Below, piece by piece: positions 1-10,629 of a stretch of 64,000 bases of DNA (the stretch's first letter is position 1; every line of letters starts with the position of its first letter). Both the position numbers and the translations under genes were made by a program. This DNA comes from Chrysopilus asiliformis. Taxonomy: Eukaryota; Arthropoda; Insecta; Diptera; Rhagionidae. The DNA is taken from NCBI GenBank assembly GCA_964034945.1, contig OZ035961.1, forward strand, positions 90,336,991-90,400,990, in the 5' to 3' direction. Below the pieces are notes generated by a model. The model was not told the DNA's origin, searched no databases, and saw nothing but the letters and a program-made list of their open reading frames with translations.

Positions 1-60
1 GAATTGATGAATTCAGCGACCCCAAAAACCACCAGATGAGATTTTGTATCGGACCCCCTC
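1..60 (-). repeat. Edge fragment of a CTGTCTGT-linked repeat family
   Basis: Read on the minus strand, this contains a GGTTTTTGGGGTCGCTGAAT motif after CTCATCTGG. The same block recurs at 60460-60720 (plus) and 40540-40570 (minus), where it lies beside CTGTCTGT tracts. The window edge cuts the copy. Confidence 0.5.
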
Positions 61-80
61 CCGCCCCCCTCTTAGTTTAA

Positions 81-269
81 CCCTCTAACCGGAATATTTC
101 CGAAAAAAATCACCAAAATATGACTTTCAACTTGCGACAGACCGTAACCAAGACAACGTACAGGGCTAATTTTTTTCCAGAATGTAATGCGATTTCCGGC
201 GATTAAAATGGTTACCCGTTATAAACAAGCGAATTCCCTGAAGCCCTCGCGGGCATTCCGGCTGGAGGG
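81..269. mobile_element. piggyBac-type MITE (189 bp, TTAA flanks)
   Basis: TTAA stands at 77-80 and 270-273. The ends are inverted repeats: left CCCTCTAACCGGAAT, right (reverse complement) CCCTCCAGCCGGAAT, 13 of 15 identical. TTAA duplications with CCC-starting ends are the hallmark of piggyBac elements. No coding capacity. Just inside the left end lies a near-palindrome, CGGAATATTTCCG. Confidence 0.75.
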
Positions 270-273
270 TTAA

Positions 274-1640
274 AGGCGAATACTATGCAGCCCTTATACT
301 GTCAATTAGATAGCCCTTCACCCTAATTCTGTCAAATTTTTAACGTTTTTTGACAAAAAGAATCCAGTTTTTATTTTTAATTACATTAGTTACGATTTAA
401 TACATAATTTACGATTAATAACATTAATTACTTTAATTACATATGATTGATAAAAATGAATTAATTACGCGTAATCTACCAACACCGGTGTTTCGCGAAT
501 AAATGGCTTTTGTATAACCAAAACAATCTACGTTTTCTAAAGTGAACGCAAATTGTTACTGGGGGAGAGAGGCAAAGTAAGTACAAAATTGTTATTGCCA
601 TCTGTCGACTAATCTGGATAAAGAATTTTATTAATTAAATTTTTGACAGAATTACAAATATAAATGCCAACAAATAGCATCACTAAACATACCCTTGCAA
701 GTTAAGCATTTCAAATCCAACGAGCCTAAGATTTAGATTTCTTTTTAAGAAATTCAAAAGACATTCAACAGATGATTTGATTAGAATTTCATATTTGACT
801 GGAAAAATCTCCTTGAAAATCCCCAACAAATACAAAACATACTAAAAGTAATCCCATTAGCGCCGAAATGTCTACAGCGAAAATAAAAATTTTCACGAGG
901 AATACCCTCATATTTTCCTGTAAAATATTTCAGTTGTAATAAAAAAAACCTTGAAATTCACTTCATTTATCGTATATAAAAAAAAGTAATCGATAGAAAC
1001 ACAAGTCAATAAAAATTCTCAGAAAGAAGCCGAAATCGGATTAAAATTTAAAGACTAAAGCGAATTAATTTTCAAGAGTGAAATAAAAAACAAAAATACA
1101 ACCTGTGAAGTAGTAAAAACACAACTTGAAAGAATACAAAATAACGACAGGTGTTTCCGTTGCTAATGCTAATGACTCAAATTGAAAGGTGTGTGGATGT
1201 GACATCAGTCTAGCAAACAAAAACATCGATTTTTTTTTGCATTAAATTTCCACGAAAATCAAACATTTCACATGAATAGATCGACTATCATGAAAGTGTA
1301 ATCATAAAATGAATTTGACTTATCGATTTTATGTTGATAAATCTAAAATATGCACTAAGAAAAAACTTGATTTTGAACGGAGTCATTAAAAATTATCAGC
1401 AAAACTGAGTGAATTGCTTGTGTCATTGTCATTCGATATTAAGCAAGTCACATAATTAGTAGAAACTTCTTTAAAAAAAACTAAACAACAATTCACGAGG
1501 TCAAAACCTGCCCGGTTTTGTATAATCAGCATTGCCAGGTCAAAAGGGATTTTTTTGATAGTATGATGCGTTAAAGTTTGATAAGGAATGTCTGTAGTGA
1601 ACAGCACATGATTTTCTTATACAAAATCTACGTTATTACG
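274..1640. other. AT-rich DNA without recognisable genes
   Basis: Strongly AT-rich with frequent stops on both strands. I see no splice-bounded open segment, RNA gene or element terminus. Confidence 0.6.
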
Positions 1641-1644
1641 TAAT

Positions 1645-1800
1645 TTGCAATATAGCCTGACGGAAAAAATATTGATTATATAATAGGCTTATGTGTCTGT
1701 CTATCTGTTCGCTTAAAACTCGAGGGCGAATGAACCGATTGGGATGAAAGTTCAGGGGGGATTACAATAAGCGAGTTTTATTTTTTGGTGGCTCTTCCTT
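1645..1800 (+). repeat. Degenerate Helitron-like fragment
   Basis: Contains a short TGTCTGTCTATCTGTTC tract, then GAATGAACCGATTGGGATGAA. That sequence resembles the internal block CTGAACCGATT...TGAAATTTGGCAT of the Helitron at 43532-44013. No clean ends are visible. Confidence 0.4.
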
Positions 1801-1825
1801 CTTTTTGCCATAAAAAGCACTCTTA

Positions 1826-2415
1826 AGCGACCCCGAGACGTTCAATCTTGCAGTCAATCATCGCATGCTGTGACAGCATTTTGAACGTTTATGGTCGCGT
1901 TTATACCGGTGCTAAAGTGGCAGTTTTTCAATGTAGCGCCGGTATAAACGCATTCTACTTTAGCAATGCCTGCCAGTTGAGCAGTGGGCACTACTAATTT
2001 TTAGCGCTGCTATTTTCAGACGGTATGAACGGAATTATATTCTGGCAGTGCTGTTTTAACCTCAAAATTGTGACATTTTGTATTTCGCACAGCTGTTTGC
2101 GATGAGTTCCGCAGAGAAAATGCAGCAAAATCCCTGCGGAAAGGCGAAAACAGATTTTCTAATTCTTTCTGCCCTTTTCATGCTATATATTGCAAAGATT
2201 TTATTTTCCTCCATCGTACTTGAGTGAAATAGTCACATAACCACAAAAAATTGACAGTTCACGCAATATACACTTCCAGTTTGGCATTGCCAGATTGGCA
2301 GTGCCATCTTAGCACCGGAATAAACGCGCCCTATGATGACGCTGTCAAGCAAAATTCCATGATTGCCAGCATGCTGGCCAATATATCAAAATCATTGTGA
2401 TATTTTTCGAGGGAA
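1826..2415. mobile_element. Interrupted MITE, GTTCAATCTTGCAGTCAATC family, copy 1
   Basis: The left end matches the copy at 20673-21141 for about 65 bases (GTTCAATCTTGCAGTCAATC, then CATGCTGTGACAG). Homology stops at 1892 and resumes at 2332 with TATGATGACGCTGTCAAGC, because a second MITE sits inside. The right part degrades after about 2415 and the right terminus is lost. Confidence 0.65.
1893..2331. mobile_element. Nested MITE (439 bp) with TAT target duplication
   Basis: Inverted ends GGTCGCGTTTATACCGGTGC and GGGCGCGTTTATTCCGGTGC are flanked by TAT at 1890-1892 and 2332-2334. The paralogous host repeat near 20738 reads CGTCTATGCTGATTC with no insert, so it shows the unoccupied site. Non-coding. 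Probably PIF/Harbinger-like by its 3-bp duplication. Confidence 0.7.
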
Positions 2416-2898
2416 CAGATTTTTAAGCTCGTTTTCATATTTTTATATTGACTGGTTCGTGAGTTATCGCAGCTTAAGGTTCAAATCGATTCGGGCGAAG
2501 CAAAATCTCCATCCATTCATAAATCCTGTTGGATGGGTTAGGGGTTTGGTCGTTTCCGGCCACTCCTGAAAAAAGGTTGGACCCTCAAACTAGGCACAGG
2601 TTTTGGATTACATTTGCAATTCGAGTGGATGTAAAGACATTCAAATAAAGGCGAATATAATGATTTTTCCATAAAAAAACTATGTCCGATGATTGGGAAC
2701 TGTGTGTGAATCATACCATGCACTTTTAGGGGGAGGAGAGATCTTGAAAAAAGTAGAATTAGGGTGAGGAGGTCCAAAAAGACTAGAACTACCGTGACCA
2801 GTGGCGTATCCACTGTAAAAATATTCACAGGGGGCTTTGGCCAAAATAGTGATATTTTTGAAAATGTTATTTTTTTAACTGCCCTCTGACTACGGCAC
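2416..2898. other. Unassigned non-coding DNA
   Basis: Short chance open frames occur on both strands. None has splice borders or a recognisable motif. Confidence 0.5.
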
Positions 2899-2901
2899 TA
2901 A

Positions 2902-3028
2902 GGCCCGTTTGCGCGTATTATTCTTAAAAAATTAAGTTATGGTTAGCCTACTTAAACCGTAGAAATTCTTCGACTTAAACTTTTTAAGTTGTACATAAGT
3001 TGCTAAGTTTTGTTGGTGCAAACGGCAC
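2902..3028. mobile_element. Harbinger-like MITE (127 bp), GGCCCGTTTGC family
   Basis: TAA at 2899-2901 and 3029-3031 flanks inverted ends GGCCCGTTTGCGC and GTGCCGTTTGCACC. Related copies lie at 24174-24277, 45271-45398 and, truncated, 50641-50740. The shared interior reads GTTAGCCTACTTAAACCGTA. Confidence 0.75.
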
Positions 3029-3280
3029 TAAGAGTGATGTTTTTAATGCACAACTTGGTGAAACGCCACTACATATTTCTCAGTAATAATCACGACATTG
3101 TATTTATCGAGTGGTTCAAAATTGCAACTGCCAGGACAATTAAGTTCCGTAATATTGCAAAATGCGATTTGCAAATGAATATGACAGCACTATGAACAAA
3201 AGTCCTCATGAATGAATCTAGAGTACCTACTAAAAATCCATGTCTATCAACACTAATATGCATTCATAGTCAATTAGAAG

Positions 3281-3973
3281 TAGGGTGACCATATGCCCGT
3301 GACAGTCTTAAATTCAGGCATATTGTCCCGGTGTCCCGGAAATTAAACTCTTGTAACGGATTTTTTAATGTACACGGAGAGAAATAATAGGACAGATTCC
3401 TACCGAAAATAGGAATATATGAGATAGTGGAGTTTTTGGTAATAACACTAAATAAAAGGGCAATTCATGCTAAAAAACGTGAAATTTTCCCAAAATTAAA
3501 GAAATAATTCCCTATTTCTAGAGAATCATTGCAAAAGAGTCCATTGTCTTGTATATTCCTATTTGGGTTCCCCTCCGTGTAGTGTCATAATTCATCAAAC
3601 CCTAGAAAAAAAACTATCACTAAATGTGCCATAAATACTCTACTTCGGGTAAACTACATCTTTTTCGCCTGCGACACATTTTTCCAACGGATTTGTCCTA
3701 ATTAGTTTTTTTTGTTGCAATTTTCGATGCGATTATTTATGGAACGTAAAGAGTACAAAAAATTATATGAATTTTGCCTTGGGACTGATTTAAATCATTG
3801 TGCCGAATTCTATTTAAAAAATTCCCGCACATTTTTTAATGGTTTTTTTTATCCAAATCAAGTTTTATCAAATATGTTATACCGTTTCAGCCGGTTTGCC
3901 GGAGACCCCCTACCCTACTCATTCATCAGCTCATCTTTTATCGCATTGATTCAAAATAAATATGGTCACCCTG
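3281..3973. mobile_element. DNA-transposon-like repeat ending in TAGGGTGACCATA
   Basis: Left end TAGGGTGACCATAT and right end ATATGGTCACCCTG are inverted repeats. The interior carries TGTCCCGG repeats near the left end and a TTCGCCTGCGACACA block. Both recur in copies at 12062-12941, 45200-46541, 46600-46816 and 63560-63870. A TA-flanked MITE sits inside. I see no coding sequence and no clear target duplication; the class is hAT-like by terminus only. Confidence 0.6.
3373..3579. mobile_element. TA-flanked MITE (207 bp), CACGGAG ends
   Basis: Inverted ends CACGGAG and CTCCGTG are each flanked by TA (3371-3372, 3580-3581). It lies inside the 3281-3973 repeat. A second copy in the opposite orientation is at 25637-25822, recognised by shared stretches such as ATTTTGGGAAAATTTC. 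A TA duplication suits the Tc1/mariner group, but the assignment is open. Confidence 0.65.
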
Positions 3974-4134
3974 GTTAAATGTCAAAAGATTAATGACATA
4001 TTATGCAAATTTTAATCCGCTTTATCCACACCTGTCAGCAGGTGATAAAAGACTATGACAATCAACTGAAATTCTCATGCATCTGCAGATATCGGGAGAG
4101 AAGGGCAGCAAAGTCCTGTAAAAAAATATCTTAC

Positions 4135-4228
4135 CGAGTATCTGCTCTGACACCTCTGTTGGAAGATTGTGGGACAGAGGGATGAGGAGGATAGGCAACA
4201 GAAGCTTGTAATCCATGGAACGTGCCAT
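4135..4228 (-). CDS. Candidate first coding exon, signal-peptide-like
   Basis: On the minus strand an ATG at 4228 opens 31 codons that run straight into a strong donor, CTCG|GTAAGATA, at 4135/4134. The peptide begins MARSMDYKLLLPILLIPLSH: a short basic start, a leucine/isoleucine-rich core, then polar residues. This is the layout of an N-terminal secretion signal. The exon ends in phase 1. Base composition is near 50% GC, unlike its AT-rich surroundings. No downstream exon is recognisable between here and position 1, so the rest of the gene probably lies beyond the left edge. I do not recognise the protein. The composition, reading frame and donor fit a real exon; a chance open frame is the alternative. 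Confidence 0.45.
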
Positions 4229-5340
4229 TTTCCGGTCGTTGTATAAAACGAAATGAAGCCCGAACTCAACTTCGATTACTTACGACTACTGTGAAATTGT
4301 AATTGCTTCTGACAGCACTGCTGGTGGGATCACGACAATAAATTAGATTTAAATGCACACTGGGTGCCATTATTGCTGGTGAATTCTACAGTGTCGACAG
4401 CGAATGGTATAAAGTGGCGTTAGTAATACTGAATCTATGAAAATGTTCGAACAAAAAAAGTTTTATTATGATAGATCGTAACGGATGGGGTGTAATTTAT
4501 TCTAACGAACAGCGCATTGATGGCCCCCACAGTATATACCCTTGACCGTTTCAAATGGAAAATCTAAAAACTTCATAATTTCAATTGTTTGAAAGTAATT
4601 TTAAGGCAATTCTAAATCCACTCTGTAATTAATTTTTTTTCTGTAATATTTGTAATTCTGGTAGTTTATTTTAGACAGTGATATATGCGGTCTACGGTTA
4701 GAAATATCTTCCCTATCAATTAAGGGCACGTGTACACGTAAAGTGCTATTCAGATAAGAAACTAATTTTATAAAATATAAAAGGGGGAGAGTTGAATTTT
4801 CAATTGTTTATTCTGGAGGTTGGGGTTTTTCATTCATAAACTATTCATTCGTACGTTTGATTCAACATTTACTTATGTATATTAACTCTCCACCCCATGC
4901 ACGTGGTAAAAATGTAACTCTTTGATATCCGGCTATCTACCGTTCTCGAAATTATGGTAATCATGTAATTTTCGTTTACAACATTTTGATTTATTTCCCG
5001 AAAACACTTTATTCAAAACTATTATCTCTGTGTTGCAAGTGGTAATTTTGGTAATTGTTTAAATTGTTTACAAGCTTAAATTCAAATAAAGGGATCTTCA
5101 TTTGCATTTATCGTGTTTGTAGCAACAAGAGAGGTTTTTCTATAAATTTCATTTTCATTATATGTTAATAGAAACCCTTAAAGGATTTAATTACCGTTTA
5201 TGTACAGAAAATTGTAAAAAAAACATCTTGAGAAAGGAAACAAATTTTCGATTCCACAAATTGATTGGGACAAGAATTGTGAAATACTAAAATATATTCT
5301 TAAAATAAAAGAAAAAGACATTCCATGCTTTAAATTTTTA
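4229..5340. other. Upstream/intergenic DNA of the 4135-4228 exon
   Basis: This holds the 5' side of the minus-strand first exon. I cannot place a TATA box and initiator at normal spacing, so I claim no promoter. Beyond about 4450 it is AT-rich and featureless. Confidence 0.4.
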
Positions 5341-5465
5341 CTTTCCTCTTCTATAGACGGAAAGTATTGCTTTTAAGACGGTGACCGACTCGAGAAGGGG
5401 CAGATAGAACATTTCTGATCCGTACGAAATTCATTTCAGGCAAAATTATGAGAATCCCAGCGCAT

Positions 5466-5996
5466 TTGTCTGTCGGTCTGTATATTTGTCGGTCTGTATA
5501 TTTGTCGGTCTGTAGATTTGTCGGTCTGTAGATTTGTCGGTCTGTAGATTTGTCGGTCTGTAGATTTGTCGGTCTGTAGATTTGTCGGTCTGTAGATTTG
5601 TCGGTCTGTAGATTTGTCGATCTGTCGGTCTGTCAGTCTATCGGTTTGTCTGTATCGGTTGGTCTGTCTGTCGGTCTGTCGGTCTGTCGGTCTGTCGGTC
5701 TGTCGGTCTGTCGGTCTGTCGGTCTGTCGGTCTGTCGGTCTGTCTGTCTGTCGGTCTGTCTGTCTGTCGGTTTGTCTGTCTGTCGGTCTGTCTGTCTGTC
5801 GGTCTGTCGGTCTGTCGGTCTGTCGGTCTGTCGGTCTGTCGGTCTGTCGGTCTGTCGGTCTGTCTGTCTGTCGGTCTGTCTGTCTGTCTGTCAGTCTATT
5901 GGTCTGTCGGTCTGTCGGTCTGTCGGTCTGTCGGTCTGTCGGTCTGTCGGTCTGTCGGTCTGTCTGTCGGTCTGTCTGTCGGTTTGTCTGCCGGTA
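5466..5996 (+). repeat. TGTCGGTC tandem array (16-bp then 8-bp units)
   Basis: The first 150 bases repeat a 16-bp unit, TTTGTCGGTCTGTAGA, about nine times. The rest is an 8-bp unit, TCTGTCGG, with scattered TCTG insertions. An 8-bp unit shifts frame every copy, which gives long serine/cysteine/valine open frames with no coding meaning. Similar tracts sit inside DINE-like repeats elsewhere in the window. Confidence 0.9.
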
Positions 5997-6693
5997 TGTC
6001 CGTTGTACATATCTTAAGGAGCGTATTGATCTAGCGACTTATTTTTTTTTTTAAAAAAGGATTTCTAATTTTCTATCAACTTTTGGAAAGTAACGGTAGC
6101 TATAACCGGTAATTTTTCTTTGAAAAAATAACATTTTTTGAAAAATTTTCGAAACCTATGCGTTTTTGAGAAAAAAATAATATAACAAAATTTAAACGAT
6201 ATAAAATTTTCTACATTTTTTTTGCTTCAACGGTTTACATGTACGGTTCTCAACATATTTGAAAAAAAAAATCGGTTTTTTGAAAATATCTCAGAAACTA
6301 GCGCTATTATGAAAAAAGATGCATATAACCATATTATTTTCCACATTTATTATCTTTGACGGTATTTAGTATCGTTAACGGTTCTCGAGATATTTTTAAA
6401 AAATGTTATTTTTTTACGTATTTTTCCGAAATTAAATATTGCAGAGGAAAGTTTTGTGTTGATCACAGCTGATTTTTTTTTGTAATACGGAAAAATTTTT
6501 CTACATGAGAAAAGTCTTAACAAAAATCGAAGAAAAATTCTGTAAGAAATTCTGTAGCAAACTTTTGAAAAAATTGCCGAAAACCAGCAAAATTTTGTTA
6601 TTAGATTCGTTGTGACCAATCTCAAAAATCCACCAAATTCTAATTTTCGCGAGACAATGTGGAGAAGCACATTTGCGTTATCCGTACCGGACC
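5997..6693. other. AT-rich flank of the array with CGGTTCTCGAGATAT blocks
   Basis: Contains repeated blocks of the type ACGGTTCTC...ATAT, as found beside CTGTCTGT tracts elsewhere, so it is probably the body of the same repeat. No gene is evident. Confidence 0.4.
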
Positions 6694-7106
6694 TTAACCC
6701 TTTCGGTATTTTGATGCCATATGGCATCATGCTAAAAAATTTGAATTGTCTTATTATTTATTTATTTTCAACACTCTATTCTCATTCAGTGCACCATTAA
6801 GTGCATTTTTGACCCAATTTTGTTTTTTTGAGTAACAAGCTGGACCACAGTGGACGTATTTGAAAAAAAATTAAAATTTTTAATTTTTTTTTTTTTTTTT
6901 GTTTTAAATGAATACCAATAGCTTAACCCTCTACCAGGACAATTTTTTTTCGCGGAGAAAAAATTATGGGTAGTTAGTTTCGATTCGTAGAGTTCAAAAA
7001 TGAAGTCAAAAATGAAATCGAATTAATTTTTTAAGCTACAGGTGAGAAAATAGGTAGACCGCCAAAAGGCGGGTAATCCAGGGGAAAGAAAAAAACAAGT
7101 GTAATT

Positions 7107-7127
7107 TTTTATTCCGTTTTATTGCGC
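7107..7127 (-). terminator. Polyadenylation signals of the piggyBac-derived gene
   Basis: On the minus strand, two AATAAA hexamers lie about 50-70 bases after the stop codon (in GCAATAAAACGGAATAAAAA), inside the element. Confidence 0.55.
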
Positions 7128-7173
7128 AACTCACAATATTTATCAAGTAAAAGTAACAACTAAAATCCAATGA

Positions 7174-7758
7174 TTATGGCCGAGTGTGGTATATTTGAAA
7201 ACATTTTTTGTTCGATGACAAACACAAATTTACATTGCATTTCAAACAATACATTTGGGTTTCCGAATTGCAACCCACCAATTTACATGTTCGTTTGCCA
7301 GATCGATCTAATTGATCTGGCATATGGCCAGTATCATCAAACCTAGCATCCAATCCCAATCCGTATGATTTTGTAACACCAGATGGTCCTGCTTGAGACG
7401 ATAAGTCTACTTCGGGGAACGGTGTTACTTGTTGCTGTTGGTCAATCGACAAAGATGATACTGGAGACCCAACTGATAACAATGAATTACTGAGATTCAA
7501 GTTCATAGTTACAGCTTTACTAAGAAAGCCAGCAGACAGTTCATCTTCCACCGATACATTATAATACGGATCATTAACTCTGTCATCATCACTGAAATCG
7601 CCAGTGAAGTCGCTACCACAATCAGATTCACGATCACAAGGAACTGAATCCATCATTTCTTGGATCTCTACATCCGACATTTCCGACAAATTGAATTTCC
7701 GCTTTTGGTAACCCGAAGCATAAATATCTCTTTTATTCTCTGTCGTTTTTTCCGCCAT
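7174..7758 (-). CDS. piggyBac transposase remnant: N-terminal region fused to cysteine-rich domain
   Basis: 194 residues from ATG at 7758; the ATG lies two bases after a splice acceptor, which decides the start. Residues 1-125 are acidic and serine-rich, the usual disordered N-terminus of piggyBac transposases. Residues about 150-194 hold CKLVGC...YCLKCNVNLC...KKCFQIYH, the spacing of the C-terminal cysteine-rich zinc-binding domain, which in piggyBac transposases recognises the element ends. The DNA-binding and DDD catalytic domains between them (roughly 350-400 residues in the family) are absent, so it cannot cut DNA. The junction keeps the frame and there is no stop or frameshift. Inference: it may still bind the ends of its own family and interfere with or help transposition; it may equally be a chance deletion. 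Family membership is firm; function is not. Confidence 0.82.
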   Translation of the reverse strand: MAEKTTENKRDIYASGYQKRKFNLSEMSDVEIQEMMDSVPCDRESDCGSDFTGDFSDDDRVNDPYYNVSVEDELSAGFLSKAVTMNLNLSNSLLSVGSPVSSLSIDQQQQVTPFPEVDLSSQAGPSGVTKSYGLGLDARFDDTGHMPDQLDRSGKRTCKLVGCNSETQMYCLKCNVNLCLSSNKKCFQIYHTRP

Positions 7759-7760
7759 AT

Positions 7761-7900
7761 CTGTAACCAAAAAAAAAACGCGTTATCGTGACTGGCTGCC
7801 TTTTGGCGGGGTCCCTTTGGTGACCGCTGGTTGTCGATTTTTCAATAAAATTACACAAACAATGCTGATAATAACAAAATATGATCAATTTCCTACTTAC
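7761..7900 (-). other. 140-bp 5' untranslated intron in the piggyBac element
   Basis: Minus-strand donor ATTG|GTAAGT (7901/7900) and acceptor GGTTACAG|AT (7761/7760) bracket a 140-bp segment just before the ATG. The untranslated first exon would lie upstream, between about 7901 and 8100. Confidence 0.55.
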
Positions 7901-8255
7901 CAATAATTTTTTTATGCTTCAAAAATAACGAGAACTATTTATAAACAATCAGTTAAATTTCACTTCAGAAACAAATAATTTTTCATCCGCGCACTTTAAA
8001 AATTTCACTTTCAATGGAGATAACTGTAAAACTAACTGTACGACAATATTCAAACGGAATTGAGTGAGTGCAGTTGCACCAGACAAAAGCATAAATGCAT
8101 GCCAAAGTTAAAAAAAAAAATGTTGATTGAGAGGTAATAGGACCAACACCTTACCCGCCAAAAGGCGGGCAGTCCTGGTAGAGGGTTAAACATCATTAAT
8201 TTTTATACAGAGTATTTTTAAAACCCATAGAAAAAAACATGTACCGAAAGGGTTA

Positions 8256-9237
8256 ACAAATGTTCCCCGAAAATCGAATCGCTTTTTCGTATGCGAAACC
8301 CTTTTTGAAATAATTTGTAAGAATTTAAGAGGCTGTCCATGAAATACGTCACACTAATTTTCAACAATTCGAACCTTCCCGCCTCCTTTCGCCACGTTTT
8401 TTCTCGATTTTTTATATAGAGTCTAGTATTGTATTAAAATACCAGCGCCGATATTGAAAACTGCATTTCCTCGAATAACATTTGAAGATTTAAATTAAAA
8501 TTTAAATTAAGCTCAGCAATACGATGATGTCTACTAAAATTAAGCATTTGAACCACCCTTTTGTTAACACTAATAGTTTCTCAAGATGACTCTGCAATTC
8601 TCCGAAAAGTATAAATTTTCCAACTCATAGTACCACTTTATGACTACCTTTTAGTAAAACACCTCCTAAAAATTTCAGGGCTAATAAATAAAGAAAAACG
8701 ACCCAAAAAATTATAAACTCAACGACCTAAAAACATCAGTGGTTACTAAACTACCCTCATCCTGATCATGGTCTAATTTCCTCGTGAGAAATTCGTGTTT
8801 CGCCAAGAAAATAATTTTCTTGCTTCTGTACTGTAGGTACTGGCCTGGCCGCCCGGTGGTAAAAGTTTATTATGCGAAATTTCCTTAAATACACACCAAA
8901 GTGGCAAAAACTTTCCCCATGCTGACGGCTCCTGCACGATTTCCCACAAAATTGAGTCAACACCCGCGCCACCCCTCCAGGCGGAATATTTCCAGTCTCT
9001 CTTTCTCTAGTAATTCACAAGGGTTGATTTCAGAATTTTCCTCTCATTCTACTCGCTTTTCGCCTCGTACTCTATGTGGGTGGGTTTTTGTAAGTTTTAT
9101 GTTTCATGCTTCTTGAATTTTCGCTTTGACTAAAAACAAAGTGAGAAAAAAGGGTTTTTTGCGTATGCTGTGAGTTTTCTTGCTTTTTGGCTAATTACTT
9201 GTCAGTCATAATTTCTCATTAGTGCTGTCAGTTTTAC
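8256..9237. other. Unassigned DNA
   Basis: Around 8330 is GGCTGTCCATGAAATACGTC, similar to blocks near 19845 (CATAAAATACGTCACA), 34555 and 13388. This suggests an old dispersed repeat. A pyrimidine-rich open stretch near 8900-9116 has no convincing exon borders. Confidence 0.35.
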
Positions 9238-9360
9238 CAGGTGAAATTTTCACGGTTCCCGGATAAATACCAACTCATCCTTTCTGGCGTTTCAGCTGGT
9301 GTTCCACAAGGTTTTGTCTTAGGTCCAACCTTGTTTTTTCTTGCCTCGTCGTTCGGTTGA
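9238..9360 (+). pseudogene. Non-LTR (Jockey-like) reverse transcriptase fossil
   Basis: A 40-codon open stretch contains SAGVPQGFVLGPTLF, the conserved core of non-LTR retrotransposon reverse transcriptases (usual form AGVPQGSVLGPTLF). The catalytic YADD region that normally follows is absent and a stop closes the frame at 9358. It is therefore a short, dead remnant. The AGVPQG..LGPTLF form is typical of the Jockey/CR1 group. Confidence 0.75.
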
Positions 9361-10629
9361 AAAATTACTTCTAGCCAAAAGAATTGTGAGTGGTTGGGGC
9401 TTGATAAGATGGTGGAAATTTACGGATAAACGTTGTGAAAAGCTTTCGTTTTAAGAATACACAGTTTACTTCTCCCATTTTTTGGTAACCTTGCGAAATG
9501 ACTTAAAAAGGTGAGATCTTTCCTGATGTGTCTGTCGTAAGTTTTCTTTTCATACTTTTCGGGTTGGAAAATTTCGTTTTATTTTTCTGGCTGATCCTAC
9601 CCTAGAGCCATCGTTTAGAGGAAAATGGGAAAACTCTTCGTGCAATTTCTGAAATTAATTTCTGTTATCAAGCAACAGAACAATGTCGATTAGCCAACTT
9701 GTAAGACAGCTATTTCTGTTCATGCGGAGGTGCCAATGGAGCGCCTAAGTGAAGTAAGGTGATGCTGGCGGCGGCGTTTCTGCGAGTTACTTAAGTAGGT
9801 GGCACTTTATCTGTCTTTCTGATAGACAACATCTGAAATAAAGGGACGCGGGTGTAAATTGAGAGGAACAATTAGACATTGCAAATAGGATTATGTGATA
9901 AGAATTCTGTACAGGGATTTTTTTTTGCAGGATTTTTTTTTTTGTTATTCTTCTTGTTTCTTCCTCGTTTAGTCATTTTTTTCGCTTTTCTGTTATTATT
10001 CGGATGAACCATGTTTCGGGACAGGTAAGCCACTTCACCTGTAAGTGTGCTAATTAAATGGTAAATAGTGTTATCATTTATACACGTTTTAATTTTTCTA
10101 CCTTAACGACTATCTGCTGGTGTCTGTCTAAACAAAACACCCACTAATTTATTTTATGCCCTTTAAACATTTATTACGAAAATATTTGAAAACTTTCAGC
10201 AATTTGATAAAATCACAGTTTTATGATTTGTTTCTTGTTGCTATTCTAATGACAGTGGAATTGCTTTGATTGTCTTGTTGTTGTTGTTATTGTTATCAAT
10301 TTAGGTTTTAATTAAATTCTCCGAGTTCGTTAAATCCCCGGCTATCTAGATTTATTTTCTACGGAGATTACAAATTGGAATACCTTGAAATTTATAGAAA
10401 AGGATATCCGGCTACTATTTAAAGCCATAAAAATCGCTTTAAAGATTAGAAATGGTGTAGAGATATTTTTGAATCTAATGGACTTCTTTAATGTAAGTAT
10501 TTTTTTACTTGTTTTAATTTTTGAAATTAAAGAAGAAATTATACATTTTAGTAAAACTTTTTGGAAACAAGATGTTACCAACCCGTCTGTGAAAATTAAA
10601 ACAACCCACATTGTATGAAATAGTTATGC
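9361..10629. other. Unassigned non-coding DNA
   Basis: AT-rich with poly-T runs. I see no exon-like segment or element ends. Confidence 0.45.

Larger units (their letters stand above)
6927..8185 (-). mobile_element. Internally deleted piggyBac element (1259 bp)
   Basis: TTAA at 6923-6926 and 8186-8189 flanks perfect 14-bp inverted ends, CCCTCTACCAGGAC. A 14-bp palindrome, CCGCCTTTTGGCGG or close variants, lies near both ends (about 7060 and 8157) and again near 7800. It encodes on the minus strand a short transposase-derived protein with a 5' untranslated intron and polyadenylation signals. It sits in an older TTAA MITE. Full piggyBac elements are usually 2.4 kb or longer, so the deletion removed most of the transposase gene. 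Confidence 0.88.
6698..8251. mobile_element. Outer piggyBac-type MITE split by a second piggyBac element
   Basis: TTAA at 6694-6697 and 8252-8255 flanks CCCTTTCGGTA inverted ends. Without the inner element and its duplicated TTAA the length is 291 bp. A perfect palindrome, GATGCCATATGGCATC, lies just inside the left end. Non-coding itself. Confidence 0.8.

Noticed and set aside
5598..6054. Ser/Val/Cys open frames of about 140 codons
   Set aside because: Product of the TCTGTCGG array.
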